Translations under genes and position numbers: made by a program | The notes under the pieces: generated by a model | Seen by the model: the letters and a program-made list of their open reading frames with translations, nothing else | Told to the model about the DNA's origin: nothing | Databases searched by the model: none | Origin: Tropicimonas sp. IMCC6043 | GTDB lineage: Bacteria; Pseudomonadota; Alphaproteobacteria; Rhodobacterales; Rhodobacteraceae | DNA: 64,000 bases | Direction: 5' to 3' | Assembly: GCF_004146235.1 (NCBI RefSeq) | Contig: NZ_SELO01000009.1 | Location: forward strand, 62,001-126,000 | In this document: positions 17,697-25,740 of the stretch, piece after piece | Numbering within the stretch: the first letter of the stretch is position 1 | Layout: every line of letters begins with the position of its first letter

Positions 17697-17957
17697 ATGA
17701 AATACATTCCCCTCCTTGCCCTCGCGCTCGGCCTCGCCCCGCTTGCCGCCGGTGCGACGCCTGCTGTCGGTGATCACGTGGGCACCAACCCCACCGACGC
17801 CACCGCGGCCCTGGAAAAGGCAGGCTGCATGGTCTCCGAATTCGAGGCAGAAGGCGGCAAGATCGAGGCGAAATGCGCCGACTCCGCCGGCGCCCGTTGG
17901 GAGGTTTATATCGACCCCAAGAGCGGCGACGTCACGAAGGTCTCGGTGGACGACTGA
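17697..17957 (+). CDS. exported PepSY-domain protein
   Basis: An 86-residue precursor: signal peptide MKYIPLLALALGLAPLAAGA, then a single PepSY domain (DATAALEKAGCMVSEFEAEG, WEVYIDPKSGDVTKVSVDD). AAAGGA precedes the ATG at 17697. A short inverted repeat, GTTCCG (17646-17651) / CGGAAC (17674-17679), lies just before the ribosome binding site. Its stop overlaps the next start by one base. It heads an operon with a cytochrome b561-type protein and a membrane-anchored HTH regulator. Confidence 0.85.
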   Translation: MKYIPLLALALGLAPLAAGATPAVGDHVGTNPTDATAALEKAGCMVSEFEAEGGKIEAKCADSAGARWEVYIDPKSGDVTKVSVDD

Positions 17958-18619
17958 TGGCGGGGCCGCATCCGGAGAATGGCAACGGGGGCGCGATCGC
18001 GCCTCCGGACCCGTGGGACCCGCTGGTTCGCTTCAGCCACTGGGGCATCGCGGCGGCGGTCATCGCCAATGGCCTGCTCACCAAGCCGGGCGGCACCTTG
18101 CATGTCTGGATCGGCTGGGTCGCGATCGGGATCCTCGCGGCACGGCTCGTCTGGGGCCTTGTAGGCCCCGCCGAGGCGCGTTTCTCGGCCTTCCCGCCCG
18201 ACCCGCGGGCTGCGATCTCGCATGTCCTGTCGCTGTTCCGGCCCGGGGGGCCGCGCGAACACCCCTCGCACAACCCCGCCGCCGCGATGATGGTCTATGC
18301 GCTTTGGCTCTGCCTCGTTGTCGTCATCGGCACCGGGCTGGTGATGACCGATGCGAAGAGTCCGCTTCAGATCTCGCAGGAACGGGCCGCCGTTGCCGCA
18401 GGCGACTGGTCCGTGCTTGTCAATGACGATGGCGAAAGCGAGGGTGGCGGCGAAGATCACGACGAGTCGGGAGAGCTGGTCAAGGAGGTGCACGAAGTGG
18501 CGGCGAACCTGATGCTGATCCTGGCGCTTGTCCACGTGGCCGGTGTGGCGGTGGAAAGCAGGGCTCTGCGGCGCAACCTCGTCCATCCGATGCTGCTCGG
18601 CTCCGGAAAGGGCAGATGA
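17957..18619 (+). CDS. cytochrome b561-type membrane protein
   Basis: A 220-residue di-haem b-type cytochrome of the bacterial b561 / hydrogenase-cytochrome-b fold: WDPLVRFSHWGIAAAVIANG opening and four membrane helices. Candidate haem ligands are His28, His49, His179 and His193. An unusual acidic loop (NDDGESEGGGEDHDES, about 156-171) sits between helices 3 and 4. It would move electrons between the quinone pool and a periplasmic partner, possibly the PepSY protein. Translationally coupled at both ends. Confidence 0.87.
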   Translation: MAGPHPENGNGGAIAPPDPWDPLVRFSHWGIAAAVIANGLLTKPGGTLHVWIGWVAIGILAARLVWGLVGPAEARFSAFPPDPRAAISHVLSLFRPGGPREHPSHNPAAAMMVYALWLCLVVVIGTGLVMTDAKSPLQISQERAAVAAGDWSVLVNDDGESEGGGEDHDESGELVKEVHEVAANLMLILALVHVAGVAVESRALRRNLVHPMLLGSGKGR

Positions 18620-19122
18620 CGGAGACGACCCGAGGAAACGGAAGAACGCCGGCGGCCGCGCTCGCAGCCTTTGTGCTCGTGCAGGGCATCGCGGCCGCCT
18701 TCTTCATCTCCGACGCGGCGCATGACCTGAGTCACGGGTTCGGCAACATGGAGTCGCTGTCCGAACTCTTCATCTCTCTGGTCCTCGTCGCAGGGATCTT
18801 TCTGGCAAGCTGGCAGCTCCGGCGAATGATCTCCGAGATCAAGGACAAGGACCGGGCGCTCGCCGTGGCGCGGGGCAATTTCGCGCGGGTGATCGCGACG
18901 CAGTTCACCGACTGGGGGCTGACACCGGCCGAGCGCGATGTCGGCCTGTTCGCCCTGAAGGGCCTCGACGTGGCCGAGATCGCCGCGCTGCGGGGCGCCG
19001 CCACCGGCACCGTCCGCGCCCAGCTCGCCAGGATCTATGCAAAGGCCGGGGTATCGAACCGCGCCCAGTTCGCCGCCTTCTTCGTCGAGGAGTTGCTGGC
19101 CGACGGCGCGCCCGACACGTAG
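18616..19122 (+). CDS. membrane-anchored LuxR-type HTH regulator (copy 2)
   Basis: A 168-residue protein, twin of 10724-11287: two membrane helices (about 17-32, 51-67), a helical linker (75-95) and a LuxR-type helix-turn-helix (101-160) with DWGLTPAERDVGLFALKG, GTVRAQLARIYAKAGV and QFAAFFVEELL. The short connection between the helices and the lack of any sensor domain suggest it reads the state of the membrane or of its operon partners, the PepSY protein and cytochrome b561. Its start overlaps the cytochrome stop (ATGA). Confidence 0.82.
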   Translation: MTETTRGNGRTPAAALAAFVLVQGIAAAFFISDAAHDLSHGFGNMESLSELFISLVLVAGIFLASWQLRRMISEIKDKDRALAVARGNFARVIATQFTDWGLTPAERDVGLFALKGLDVAEIAALRGAATGTVRAQLARIYAKAGVSNRAQFAAFFVEELLADGAPDT

Positions 19123-19231
19123 CCGCAGGGTTCGGCTTGCCGCCGGAGCAACCCACGACTGGTCCCGGACCGGATTTTCGTCAGTCGCGACACGGTCGGG
19201 CCTATCCGGCCTCGCCGTCCCGGCGCGCCCG

Positions 19232-20266
19232 CTAGGCCGAAGGCGTCGTGCCGGTCCACCGGCGAAAGGCGTGCACGAAACTGCTCGGCGTCGCGAAATC
19301 GACGATCTCCGCGATGTCGCCGACCGGCAGGCGTGTCAGGCTCAACAACTCGCACGCCACAGCGGAGCGCACCTGATCCCTGATCTCCGCAAATCCGGTG
19401 CCTTCCCGGGCGAGCGCGCGGCGCAGCGTCCGAACATCGATGTCGAGATGGCGCGCCACCTCGGGCATTGTCGGCGGTCCGTCCTGCAAACGCGTGCGCA
19501 GGACATGTCGGGTGCGCCCGGCCCATCCCCAGGGTGCGCGCGCCAGGTACGACGCAACCTTTCCCAGTGCCGCATCCCGTGCGCCCGCATCCGCGGTCGT
19601 CAGAGGTCGCGCCATGGCAGAGCGCGAGAGGAACATGCAGGTGCGCGCCTGACCGAACCTGACCGGCGCCCCGAGGCTGCGCCACGGCGCAGGATCGGCC
19701 GGGGCGGGACGCATCAGGGTGATTTCATTCGGCCGGACCATCCCCCGCGCCAGCTCGGCGATCAAGGCGCTGCCCACCGCGATGACAGCGTCATGGATGA
19801 CCGGCGAGGCCGCATGGGCTGAATCGTAGATCCCATAGCCCCACATCACCTCGTCCCCCACCCTGTGGAGATAGACCGCCGCACCGGTGCAGTTCAGGAT
19901 CTGAAAGGCGGCAAAATCCGCCAGCGCTTCGCCCAGCGTCGCGGCATGGCGCATCACGTCTCCGACGGGCCCCAACACGCCGAGCCCAAGACGCCGCCCG
20001 AGCTGCAACCCGATATCTGCGTTGCCACTCAGGGTCGCGGACCGTTCGAGGATCTCCAGGAACGCGGCAAAGGGGATGAAGCGGTCCGGCCCGATGTCGT
20101 CAACGGACAGGCCGGTCCCGTCAAGCGCATCCTCGAGGGACACGCCGGCCGCCGCCAGCAGCGGCGCAAGCTGCACCAGCGGGGCCGCGCGCTGCAAAGC
20201 GATCTTGCGTGTCTCCAAGGCAGGGTCCTGTCCGAAAATGGCAAACGGTGCGGTCAGTGAGAGCAT
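19232..20266 (-). CDS. AraC-family transcriptional regulator (OruR/ArgR type)
   Basis: A 344-residue regulator: an N-terminal arabinose-binding-like domain of the OruR type (APLVQLAPLLAAAGVSLEDAL, IPFAAFLEILERSATLSGNADIGLQLG) and a C-terminal double HTH (MPEVARHLDIDVRTLRRAL, PVGDIAEIVDFATPSSFVHAFRRWTGTTP). It is divergent from the DUF1254 gene with only 65 bases between the starts, so that gene is its likely target. Effector unknown. Confidence 0.9.
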   Translation of the reverse strand: MLSLTAPFAIFGQDPALETRKIALQRAAPLVQLAPLLAAAGVSLEDALDGTGLSVDDIGPDRFIPFAAFLEILERSATLSGNADIGLQLGRRLGLGVLGPVGDVMRHAATLGEALADFAAFQILNCTGAAVYLHRVGDEVMWGYGIYDSAHAASPVIHDAVIAVGSALIAELARGMVRPNEITLMRPAPADPAPWRSLGAPVRFGQARTCMFLSRSAMARPLTTADAGARDAALGKVASYLARAPWGWAGRTRHVLRTRLQDGPPTMPEVARHLDIDVRTLRRALAREGTGFAEIRDQVRSAVACELLSLTRLPVGDIAEIVDFATPSSFVHAFRRWTGTTPSA

Positions 20267-20331
20267 ACGCTCTTTCCCGCCACAAGGACGTGAACATCTG
20301 CCTCGCATCCGCCATTCCGGGAGAGATACAC

Positions 20332-21837
20332 ATGCGACATTCGCTCGCCATTCTCGGTCTCGTCGCCACCGCCGGTCTCCCGGCGACCATGGCGCGCGCC
20401 GAAGACTACACCTACCAGACCGATATGCCGCCGGGCGTGGCAGCCCCCGACACGGTCGAAACACGCCTCGGGACGCTGAAATTCAACTACGGCTATCCCG
20501 ATGACCAGACCGCCCAGATTCTCTGGGACAATCTCGACTTCCAGCGCGCGGTGCAGTCCTACCTCCTCGCGCTGCCACCGGTGAACCAGGCGGCCAACCG
20601 CAACGCGATCCGGCCGCTCGGGCCGGTCAACAAGACCGTGCCGATCTTCGAGCAACTGGTGACGCCGGAGCAGATCTTCCTCACCGCGAACGACAACACC
20701 GTCTATTCGTGGTCCTGGCTCGACCTGAAGGACGGCCCGCTGGTGGTCGAGGTGCCGCCCAAGGTGCTCGGGCTGGTCGACGACATGTGGTACAAGTGGG
20801 TCATCGATGTCGGCATCACCGGCCCCGACAAGGGTAAGGGTGGCAAATACCTGTTCCTGCCGCCGGGCTGGACGGGCGAGGTGCCGAAGGACGGCTATGT
20901 CGAAGTCCTGCGGATGCCGACCTTTAACCCCTGGCTGGTCTGGCGCAGCTTCCTCACCGACGGCGACCCGACGCCGGGGATCGACCTGGTGAAGAAACAC
21001 ACCCATTTCTATCCATTGGGTGGCGCACCAGAGGAGATGACCTATGTCGACCTCTCGTCGAAGGGATACTTCAACACTGTGAACCCCGCCGGCTACGCGT
21101 TCTGGGAGCTCCTGAACCAGGTCGTGCAGGAAGAGCCGGCCGAGTCGCTCGACCCCGTGACGGCGGGTTTCTTCGCCTCGATCGGCATCGAGCACGGCAA
21201 GCCCTTCGCGCCTGACGCGCGGATGAAGAAGATCCTGAGCGAAGCGGCCGCGGTGGGCGATGCCACGGCGCGCACCATCGCTTACCACACGCGCGGCAAG
21301 GAGTTCTTCATCTATGACGACAGCCAGTGGCAGGTCGCCTTCGTCGGCGGCTACAAGTTCCAGTCGCAGCCGGGGGTGAACAACCTGGACGGAGCCAACT
21401 TCTTCTACTTCATGGCCACGGGCGTCACGCCGGCGATGGAGATGAAGATGGTTGGCGAAGGCTCGCAATATGCCTGGACCGCGCATGACAAGGACGGCGC
21501 GGCGCTCGATGGTGGCAAGAGCTACCGTCTGCACCTGCCCAAGGACGTGCCGGTGAAGGATTTCTGGTCCGTGATCCTCTATTCGAACCAGACGCGCTCG
21601 ATGATCCAGACCGACCAGAAACACCCCTCGGTCTCGAGCCAGCAAACCGACCTGTTGGTCAATGACGACGGATCGGTCGATGTCTGGTTCGGACCGGACG
21701 CCCCCGCAGGCAAGCAAGCCAACTGGGTCCAGACCGTTCCTGGCCAGACCTGGAACGCGATCCTGCGGCTCTATGGACCGCTCGATCCCTGGTTCGACAA
21801 GAGCTGGCGGCCGGGCGAGATCGAGCGGGTCGACTAG
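20332..21837 (+). CDS. exported DUF1254/DUF1214 protein
   Basis: A 501-residue precursor with signal peptide MRHSLAILGLVATAGLPATMARA. The N-terminal DUF1254 part (QRAVQSYLLALPPVN, NDNTVYSWSWLDLKDGPLVVEVPP) and C-terminal DUF1214 part (YRLHLPKDVPVKDFWSVILY, ending in LYGPLDPWFDKSW) make the usual two-domain arrangement. Function is unknown; members occur singly in many proteobacteria. GGGAGA lies seven bases before ATG 20332. Divergent from the AraC regulator, which probably controls it. A strong terminator follows. Confidence 0.88.
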   Translation: MRHSLAILGLVATAGLPATMARAEDYTYQTDMPPGVAAPDTVETRLGTLKFNYGYPDDQTAQILWDNLDFQRAVQSYLLALPPVNQAANRNAIRPLGPVNKTVPIFEQLVTPEQIFLTANDNTVYSWSWLDLKDGPLVVEVPPKVLGLVDDMWYKWVIDVGITGPDKGKGGKYLFLPPGWTGEVPKDGYVEVLRMPTFNPWLVWRSFLTDGDPTPGIDLVKKHTHFYPLGGAPEEMTYVDLSSKGYFNTVNPAGYAFWELLNQVVQEEPAESLDPVTAGFFASIGIEHGKPFAPDARMKKILSEAAAVGDATARTIAYHTRGKEFFIYDDSQWQVAFVGGYKFQSQPGVNNLDGANFFYFMATGVTPAMEMKMVGEGSQYAWTAHDKDGAALDGGKSYRLHLPKDVPVKDFWSVILYSNQTRSMIQTDQKHPSVSSQQTDLLVNDDGSVDVWFGPDAPAGKQANWVQTVPGQTWNAILRLYGPLDPWFDKSWRPGEIERVD

Positions 21838-21864
21838 GCCGCCCGGGCTGCCCGAAAAAGGAAA

Positions 21865-21899
21865 GGACCGCCGCGGATGCCGCGGCGGTCCTTCTTTTC
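21865..21899. terminator. bidirectional terminator between the DUF1254 gene and rpsA
   Basis: GGACCGCCGCGG (21865-21876) and CCGCGGCGGTCC (21880-21891) form a perfect 12-bp stem with a three-base loop. It is followed by a T-rich run on the + strand and preceded by an A-rich run that serves the minus strand, so it can stop both convergent genes. Confidence 0.92.
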
Positions 21900-21919
21900 T
21901 TGTGGATCCGGATGTCGGA

Positions 21920-23599
21920 TCAGTCGTCGCCCTTGAGCGCCGCACCCAGGATGTCGCCCAGCGACGCCCCCGAGTCGGACGAGCCGAACTGCTCCACCGC
22001 CTCGCGCTCCTCGGCGATTTCACGCGCCTTGATGGAGAGGCCGAGGCGACGCGTCTTGCTGTCGATATTGGTGACGCGCACATCGACCTTGTCGCCGACC
22101 TGGAAGCGCTCGGGACGCTGCTCGGCACGGTCGCGGCTCAGGTCGGAGCGGCGGATGAAGGACTTCATGCTCTCGTATTCCACTTCGATGCCGCCATCCT
22201 CGATCGCCGTCACGGTGACGGTGATGATCGAGCCGCGCTTCACGCCGCCCGTGGCTTCGGCAAACTTGTCGCCGCCGAGCGCCTTGATGGAGAGCGAGAT
22301 GCGCTCCTTCTCGGTGTCGACCTCGGTGACCACGGCCTTGACCACGTCGCCCTTGCGGTATTCCTGGATGGCTTCCTCGCCGCGCTGATCCCAGCTGAGG
22401 TCGGAGAGGTGAACCATGCCGTCGATATCGCCGTCGAGGCCGATGAACAGACCGAATTCGGTGATGTTCTTGACCTCGCCCTCGACCTGCGTGCCCTCGG
22501 GATGGGTCTCGGCGAAGACGTCCCAGGGGTTGCGCATGGTCTGCTTGAGGCCGAGCGAAACGCGGCGCTTGGCAGTGTCGATCTCGAGCACCATGACCTC
22601 GACCTCCTGGGAGGTGGAGACGATCTTGCCCGGATGGACGTTCTTCTTGGTCCACGACATCTCGGAGACGTGCACCAGGCCTTCGACGCCCGGCTCCAGC
22701 TCGACGAACGCACCGTAGTCGGTGATGTTCGTGACGCGGCCGGTATGGACCGACTCCAGCGGGAACTTGGCTTCCACCGTGTTCCACGGATCGTCCTGCA
22801 GCTGCTTCATGCCGAGGCTGATGCGGTGGGTGTCCTTGTTGATCTTGATGACCTGGACCTTGATGGTCTCGCCAATCGACAGGATCTCGGAGGGGTGGTT
22901 CACGCGGCGCCAGGCCATGTCGGTGACGTGCAGCAGGCCGTCGACACCGCCGAGATCGACGAACGCGCCGTATTCGGTGATGTTCTTGACCACGCCGTCA
23001 ACTGCGTCGCCCTCGGTGAGCTTGGCAATGACCTCGGCGCGCTGTTCGGCGCGGCTCTCCTCGAGGATGGCACGGCGCGAGACAACGATATTGCCGCGGC
23101 GGCGGTCCATCTTGAGGATCTGGAACGGCTGCTTGAGGCCCATGAGCGGGCCGGCGTCGCGCACCGGGCGCACGTCCACCTGGCTGCCGGGCAGGAAGGC
23201 CACGGCGCCGCCGAGATCGACGGTGAAGCCGCCCTTGACGCGGCCGAAGATCGCGCCTTCGACGCGTGCCTCGTCGGCATAGGCTTTCTCGAGACGGTCC
23301 CAGGCCTCTTCGCGGCGGGCTTTCTCACGGCTGATGACAGCCTCGCCACGGGCGTTCTCGACCCGGTCGAGGAACACTTCGACCTCGTCGCCCACGGCGA
23401 TTTCCGGGGCTTCGCCCGGATTGGCGAATTCCTTGAGTTCGACACGGCCTTCCATCTTGTAGCCCACGTCGATGATCGCCTGACCGGCTTCGATCGCGAT
23501 CACGCGGCCCTTGACGACGGAACCTTCGTCCGGCGTGTCGATGTCGAAGCTCTCCTGAAGGAGGGCCTCGAATTCTTCCATGGATGCTTTAGCGCACAT
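21920..23599 (-). CDS. rpsA: 30S ribosomal protein S1
   Basis: A 559-residue protein with six S1 RNA-binding repeats; repeated signatures include VVKNITEYGAFVDLGG, GRVTNITDYGAFVELEPG and GEVKNITEFGLFIGLDG. S1 helps mRNA bind the small subunit. The start at 23599 (MCAKASMEEFEALLQESFDIDTPDEG in part) matches the family. A good promoter is visible upstream. In relatives cmk is directly upstream and ihfB downstream; here an aldo/keto reductase gene and a 5.4-kb insert intrude on either side. Confidence 0.97.
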   Translation of the reverse strand: MCAKASMEEFEALLQESFDIDTPDEGSVVKGRVIAIEAGQAIIDVGYKMEGRVELKEFANPGEAPEIAVGDEVEVFLDRVENARGEAVISREKARREEAWDRLEKAYADEARVEGAIFGRVKGGFTVDLGGAVAFLPGSQVDVRPVRDAGPLMGLKQPFQILKMDRRRGNIVVSRRAILEESRAEQRAEVIAKLTEGDAVDGVVKNITEYGAFVDLGGVDGLLHVTDMAWRRVNHPSEILSIGETIKVQVIKINKDTHRISLGMKQLQDDPWNTVEAKFPLESVHTGRVTNITDYGAFVELEPGVEGLVHVSEMSWTKKNVHPGKIVSTSQEVEVMVLEIDTAKRRVSLGLKQTMRNPWDVFAETHPEGTQVEGEVKNITEFGLFIGLDGDIDGMVHLSDLSWDQRGEEAIQEYRKGDVVKAVVTEVDTEKERISLSIKALGGDKFAEATGGVKRGSIITVTVTAIEDGGIEVEYESMKSFIRRSDLSRDRAEQRPERFQVGDKVDVRVTNIDSKTRRLGLSIKAREIAEEREAVEQFGSSDSGASLGDILGAALKGDD

Positions 23600-23765
23600 T
23601 CAGTTCTGTTTCCTTTACTTGACGCTTTGACTGGCCGGGCGGTTGTCTCCGCCGGTCTTTGGGGTTGGTCGGGAAAGGCGATCCGGAAATAACATTCAGG
23701 GCCGGAGGTTTCCCCGACCCTGCCTGCGAGTCCCGGCGTTGGCCGCCTTTTGGTTGACGTGGCTG

Positions 23766-23794
23766 CGTATAAGCCCTTCTTCCGCGTCCGGCAA
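23766..23794 (-). promoter_or_regulatory. rpsA promoter
   Basis: On the minus strand, TTGCCG (23789-23794) and TATACG (23766-23771) are separated by 17 bases, a near-consensus housekeeping promoter 167 bases upstream of rpsA. The long untranslated leader is typical for ribosomal protein genes. Confidence 0.6.
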
Positions 23795-23869
23795 GAGCGT
23801 TTTGGCCTTGTTTTCATGCCTCCGGCGAAGGCAATTCCCGGCCGGAGGGCCCCTTGTCGCCCATGGGCA

Positions 23870-24874
23870 TCAGCAATAGCGCTCGGGGCCGAACCACTGA
23901 GCGTCCGAATAGCGGTCGCCATGCGCCCAGCCGACGGGCAGGATCCGCTCGATCTTGGCCAAATCCTCGGGGTTGAGCGCAACTCTCGTCCCGGTGACGA
24001 GTTCGGCGAAATGGGTCAGCGATCGCGTGCCCGGGATCGGCACCACATGGTCCCCCTGCGCCAGCAGCCAGGCGATGGCGAGGCCGGCGGCGGGCACGCC
24101 CATCTCGGCCGCAAACGCTCGGAATCCGTCGGCAATCTTCATGTTGGCCGACCAGTTCGGCTCCTGGAACCGCGGGTTCTGTGGGATCAGGTCGCATTCC
24201 GCGAAGCGTTCCTTCGGGATCGGGTGGTCGGTCAGCATCGAGCGGCCGACCGGCGAGAAGGCCACGAGCGTAGTGCCGAGCGCGGCACAGGTCTGCACGA
24301 GGCCGAGTTCGGGCGCGCGGGTCCAGAGCGAGTATTCCGACTGCACCGCGGCGATCGGATGGATCGCGGCTGCCCGGCGCAGGGACGCCGGCGCGATCTC
24401 CGAAAAGCCGATGGCGCGGGTCTTGCCCGCCTTCACCAGTCCGGCGAGCGTCTCGGTCACTTCCTCGATCGGCCGCGCCGCCTCGCGACGGTGAACGTAG
24501 AAGAGATCGACCGCCTCGACGCCGAGGCGTTTCAGGCTGCCTTCCAGTTCGGCGGTCAGATGGCCCGGGGAATTGTCGAAGCGACGTGCGCCGGTATCGG
24601 GATCGCGCGTAATGCCGGCCTTGGTGGCGATGTGGAGGCGGTCGCGCGTGACCGCTCCGCGCGCCTTGAGAAAAGCGCCGATTACCCGTTCCGACCGGCC
24701 TGCACCGTAGACATTCGACGTGTCCAGATGAGTGACGCCCGCCTCGAACGCTGCATCGAGCAGGGCCATCGAGGCGCTGTCCTCGGTCGGTCCGTAGAAA
24801 TCGGTGAATGACATCGCCCCGACTCCGATGGCCGAAACCATCGTCCCGTCGGCTCCCATCCTGCGCTCATGCAT
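23870..24874 (-). CDS. aldo/keto reductase
   Basis: A 334-residue NADPH-dependent oxidoreductase of the AKR superfamily (AKR13/YajO-like). The catalytic tetrad is visible: Asp51 and Tyr56 in LDTSNVYGAGRSE, Lys85 in ATKAG, His128 in LFYVHRR. The NADPH-binding C-terminus has VVPIPGTRSLTHF. It lies 15 bases downstream of cmk on the same strand, inserted in the conserved cmk-rpsA neighbourhood. Substrate not predictable. Confidence 0.92.
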   Translation of the reverse strand: MHERRMGADGTMVSAIGVGAMSFTDFYGPTEDSASMALLDAAFEAGVTHLDTSNVYGAGRSERVIGAFLKARGAVTRDRLHIATKAGITRDPDTGARRFDNSPGHLTAELEGSLKRLGVEAVDLFYVHRREAARPIEEVTETLAGLVKAGKTRAIGFSEIAPASLRRAAAIHPIAAVQSEYSLWTRAPELGLVQTCAALGTTLVAFSPVGRSMLTDHPIPKERFAECDLIPQNPRFQEPNWSANMKIADGFRAFAAEMGVPAAGLAIAWLLAQGDHVVPIPGTRSLTHFAELVTGTRVALNPEDLAKIERILPVGWAHGDRYSDAQWFGPERYC

Positions 24875-24889
24875 CGGCGGTCCCCGGTA

Positions 24890-25513
24890 TCATCGCCCGT
24901 TGCGGTCCGCGGCATCCTGCACCGCGGCAATCGCGGTGGCAACGGCCTGCTCGATGGACATGGTCGAGGTGTCGAAGACCTGCGCATCCGCCGCCGGTTT
25001 CAGCGGCGCAGTCGCGCGGGCGGCGTCGCGGCGGTCGCGTTCGGCGAGATCGGCGGCGACCGCTTCCAGCGTCACCGCGTGGCCCTTGCCCAAGAGCTCC
25101 CGGTATCGGCGATCGGCGCGGACGGCGTCGGTCGCAGTGACGAAGAGCTTCACCTCGGCATCTGGGCAGATCACCGTGCCGATGTCCCGCCCGTCGAGCA
25201 CCGCGCCGCCTTGCCGGCGGGCGAAGGCGCGCTGGAACGCGACAAGCGCCGCGCGCACCTCGCCCATCGCCGCGACCTGGCTCGCGGCCTGGGCGACGTC
25301 CGGCCGGCGCAGACTATCGGATTCGACAACCTCCGCAGAGGTCAGGGCCTTGGCCGCCGCAACCGGGTCCATGCCGTCGAGCACCCGGCGGCCGACGGCT
25401 CGATAGAGCAGTCCGGTGTCGAGATGACCGAAGCCGAAATGCGCCGCCACCGCGCGCGCAATCGTGCCCTTGCCGGCCGCGGCCGGCCCGTCGATGGCCA
25501 CCGTGAGACTCAT
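24890..25513 (-). CDS. cmk: cytidylate kinase
   Basis: Phosphorylates CMP and dCMP. 207 residues with P-loop [13 protein letters not shown], the substrate-binding [31 protein letters not shown] and the lid helix [19 protein letters not shown]. All family landmarks and the expected length are present. It lies downstream of aroA, with a 227-base spacer that contains two palindromes. Confidence 0.96.
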   Translation of the reverse strand: MSLTVAIDGPAAAGKGTIARAVAAHFGFGHLDTGLLYRAVGRRVLDGMDPVAAAKALTSAEVVESDSLRRPDVAQAASQVAAMGEVRAALVAFQRAFARRQGGAVLDGRDIGTVICPDAEVKLFVTATDAVRADRRYRELLGKGHAVTLEAVAADLAERDRRDAARATAPLKPAADAQVFDTSTMSIEQAVATAIAAVQDAADRNGR

Positions 25514-25650
25514 GCCTGACGCCTCCTCTCCCCCATGTGGACGTTCCTAATAACCCATTCGGTGGAGGGTGGAAACCTGGGGGAATGCGGACTCAAACCG
25601 ATCCGTTGTGTCTCAGACTGGGTGTCGGTCAGCTACATAGGTTCGAGCCA

Positions 25651-25693
25651 CGCGCCATGGCGCGCTTCCACACCCAGCTCCGACCAAGGTCGG
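25651..25693. repeat. two perfect palindromes between aroA and cmk
   Basis: CGCGCCATGGCGCG (25651-25664) and CCGACCAAGGTCGG (25680-25693) are 14-base perfect palindromes 15 bases apart in the cmk-aroA spacer. They could be protein sites or small hairpins beyond the aroA stop. Neither is followed by a T-run. Confidence 0.5.
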
Positions 25694-25740
25694 CGTCAGA
25701 CCAACCGAACCCGTCGCATGCCGTCCAGCCTGACGACCTG

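Noticed and set aside
21662-23692. 676-codon open frame antisense to rpsA
   Set aside because: It mirrors the S1 repeats on the other strand and has no start signal; the S1 gene is unquestionable.
25636-25650. GGTTCGAGCC, resembling a tRNA T-loop
   Set aside because: No matching T-stem, acceptor stem, anticodon arm or CCA end can be built around it on either strand.
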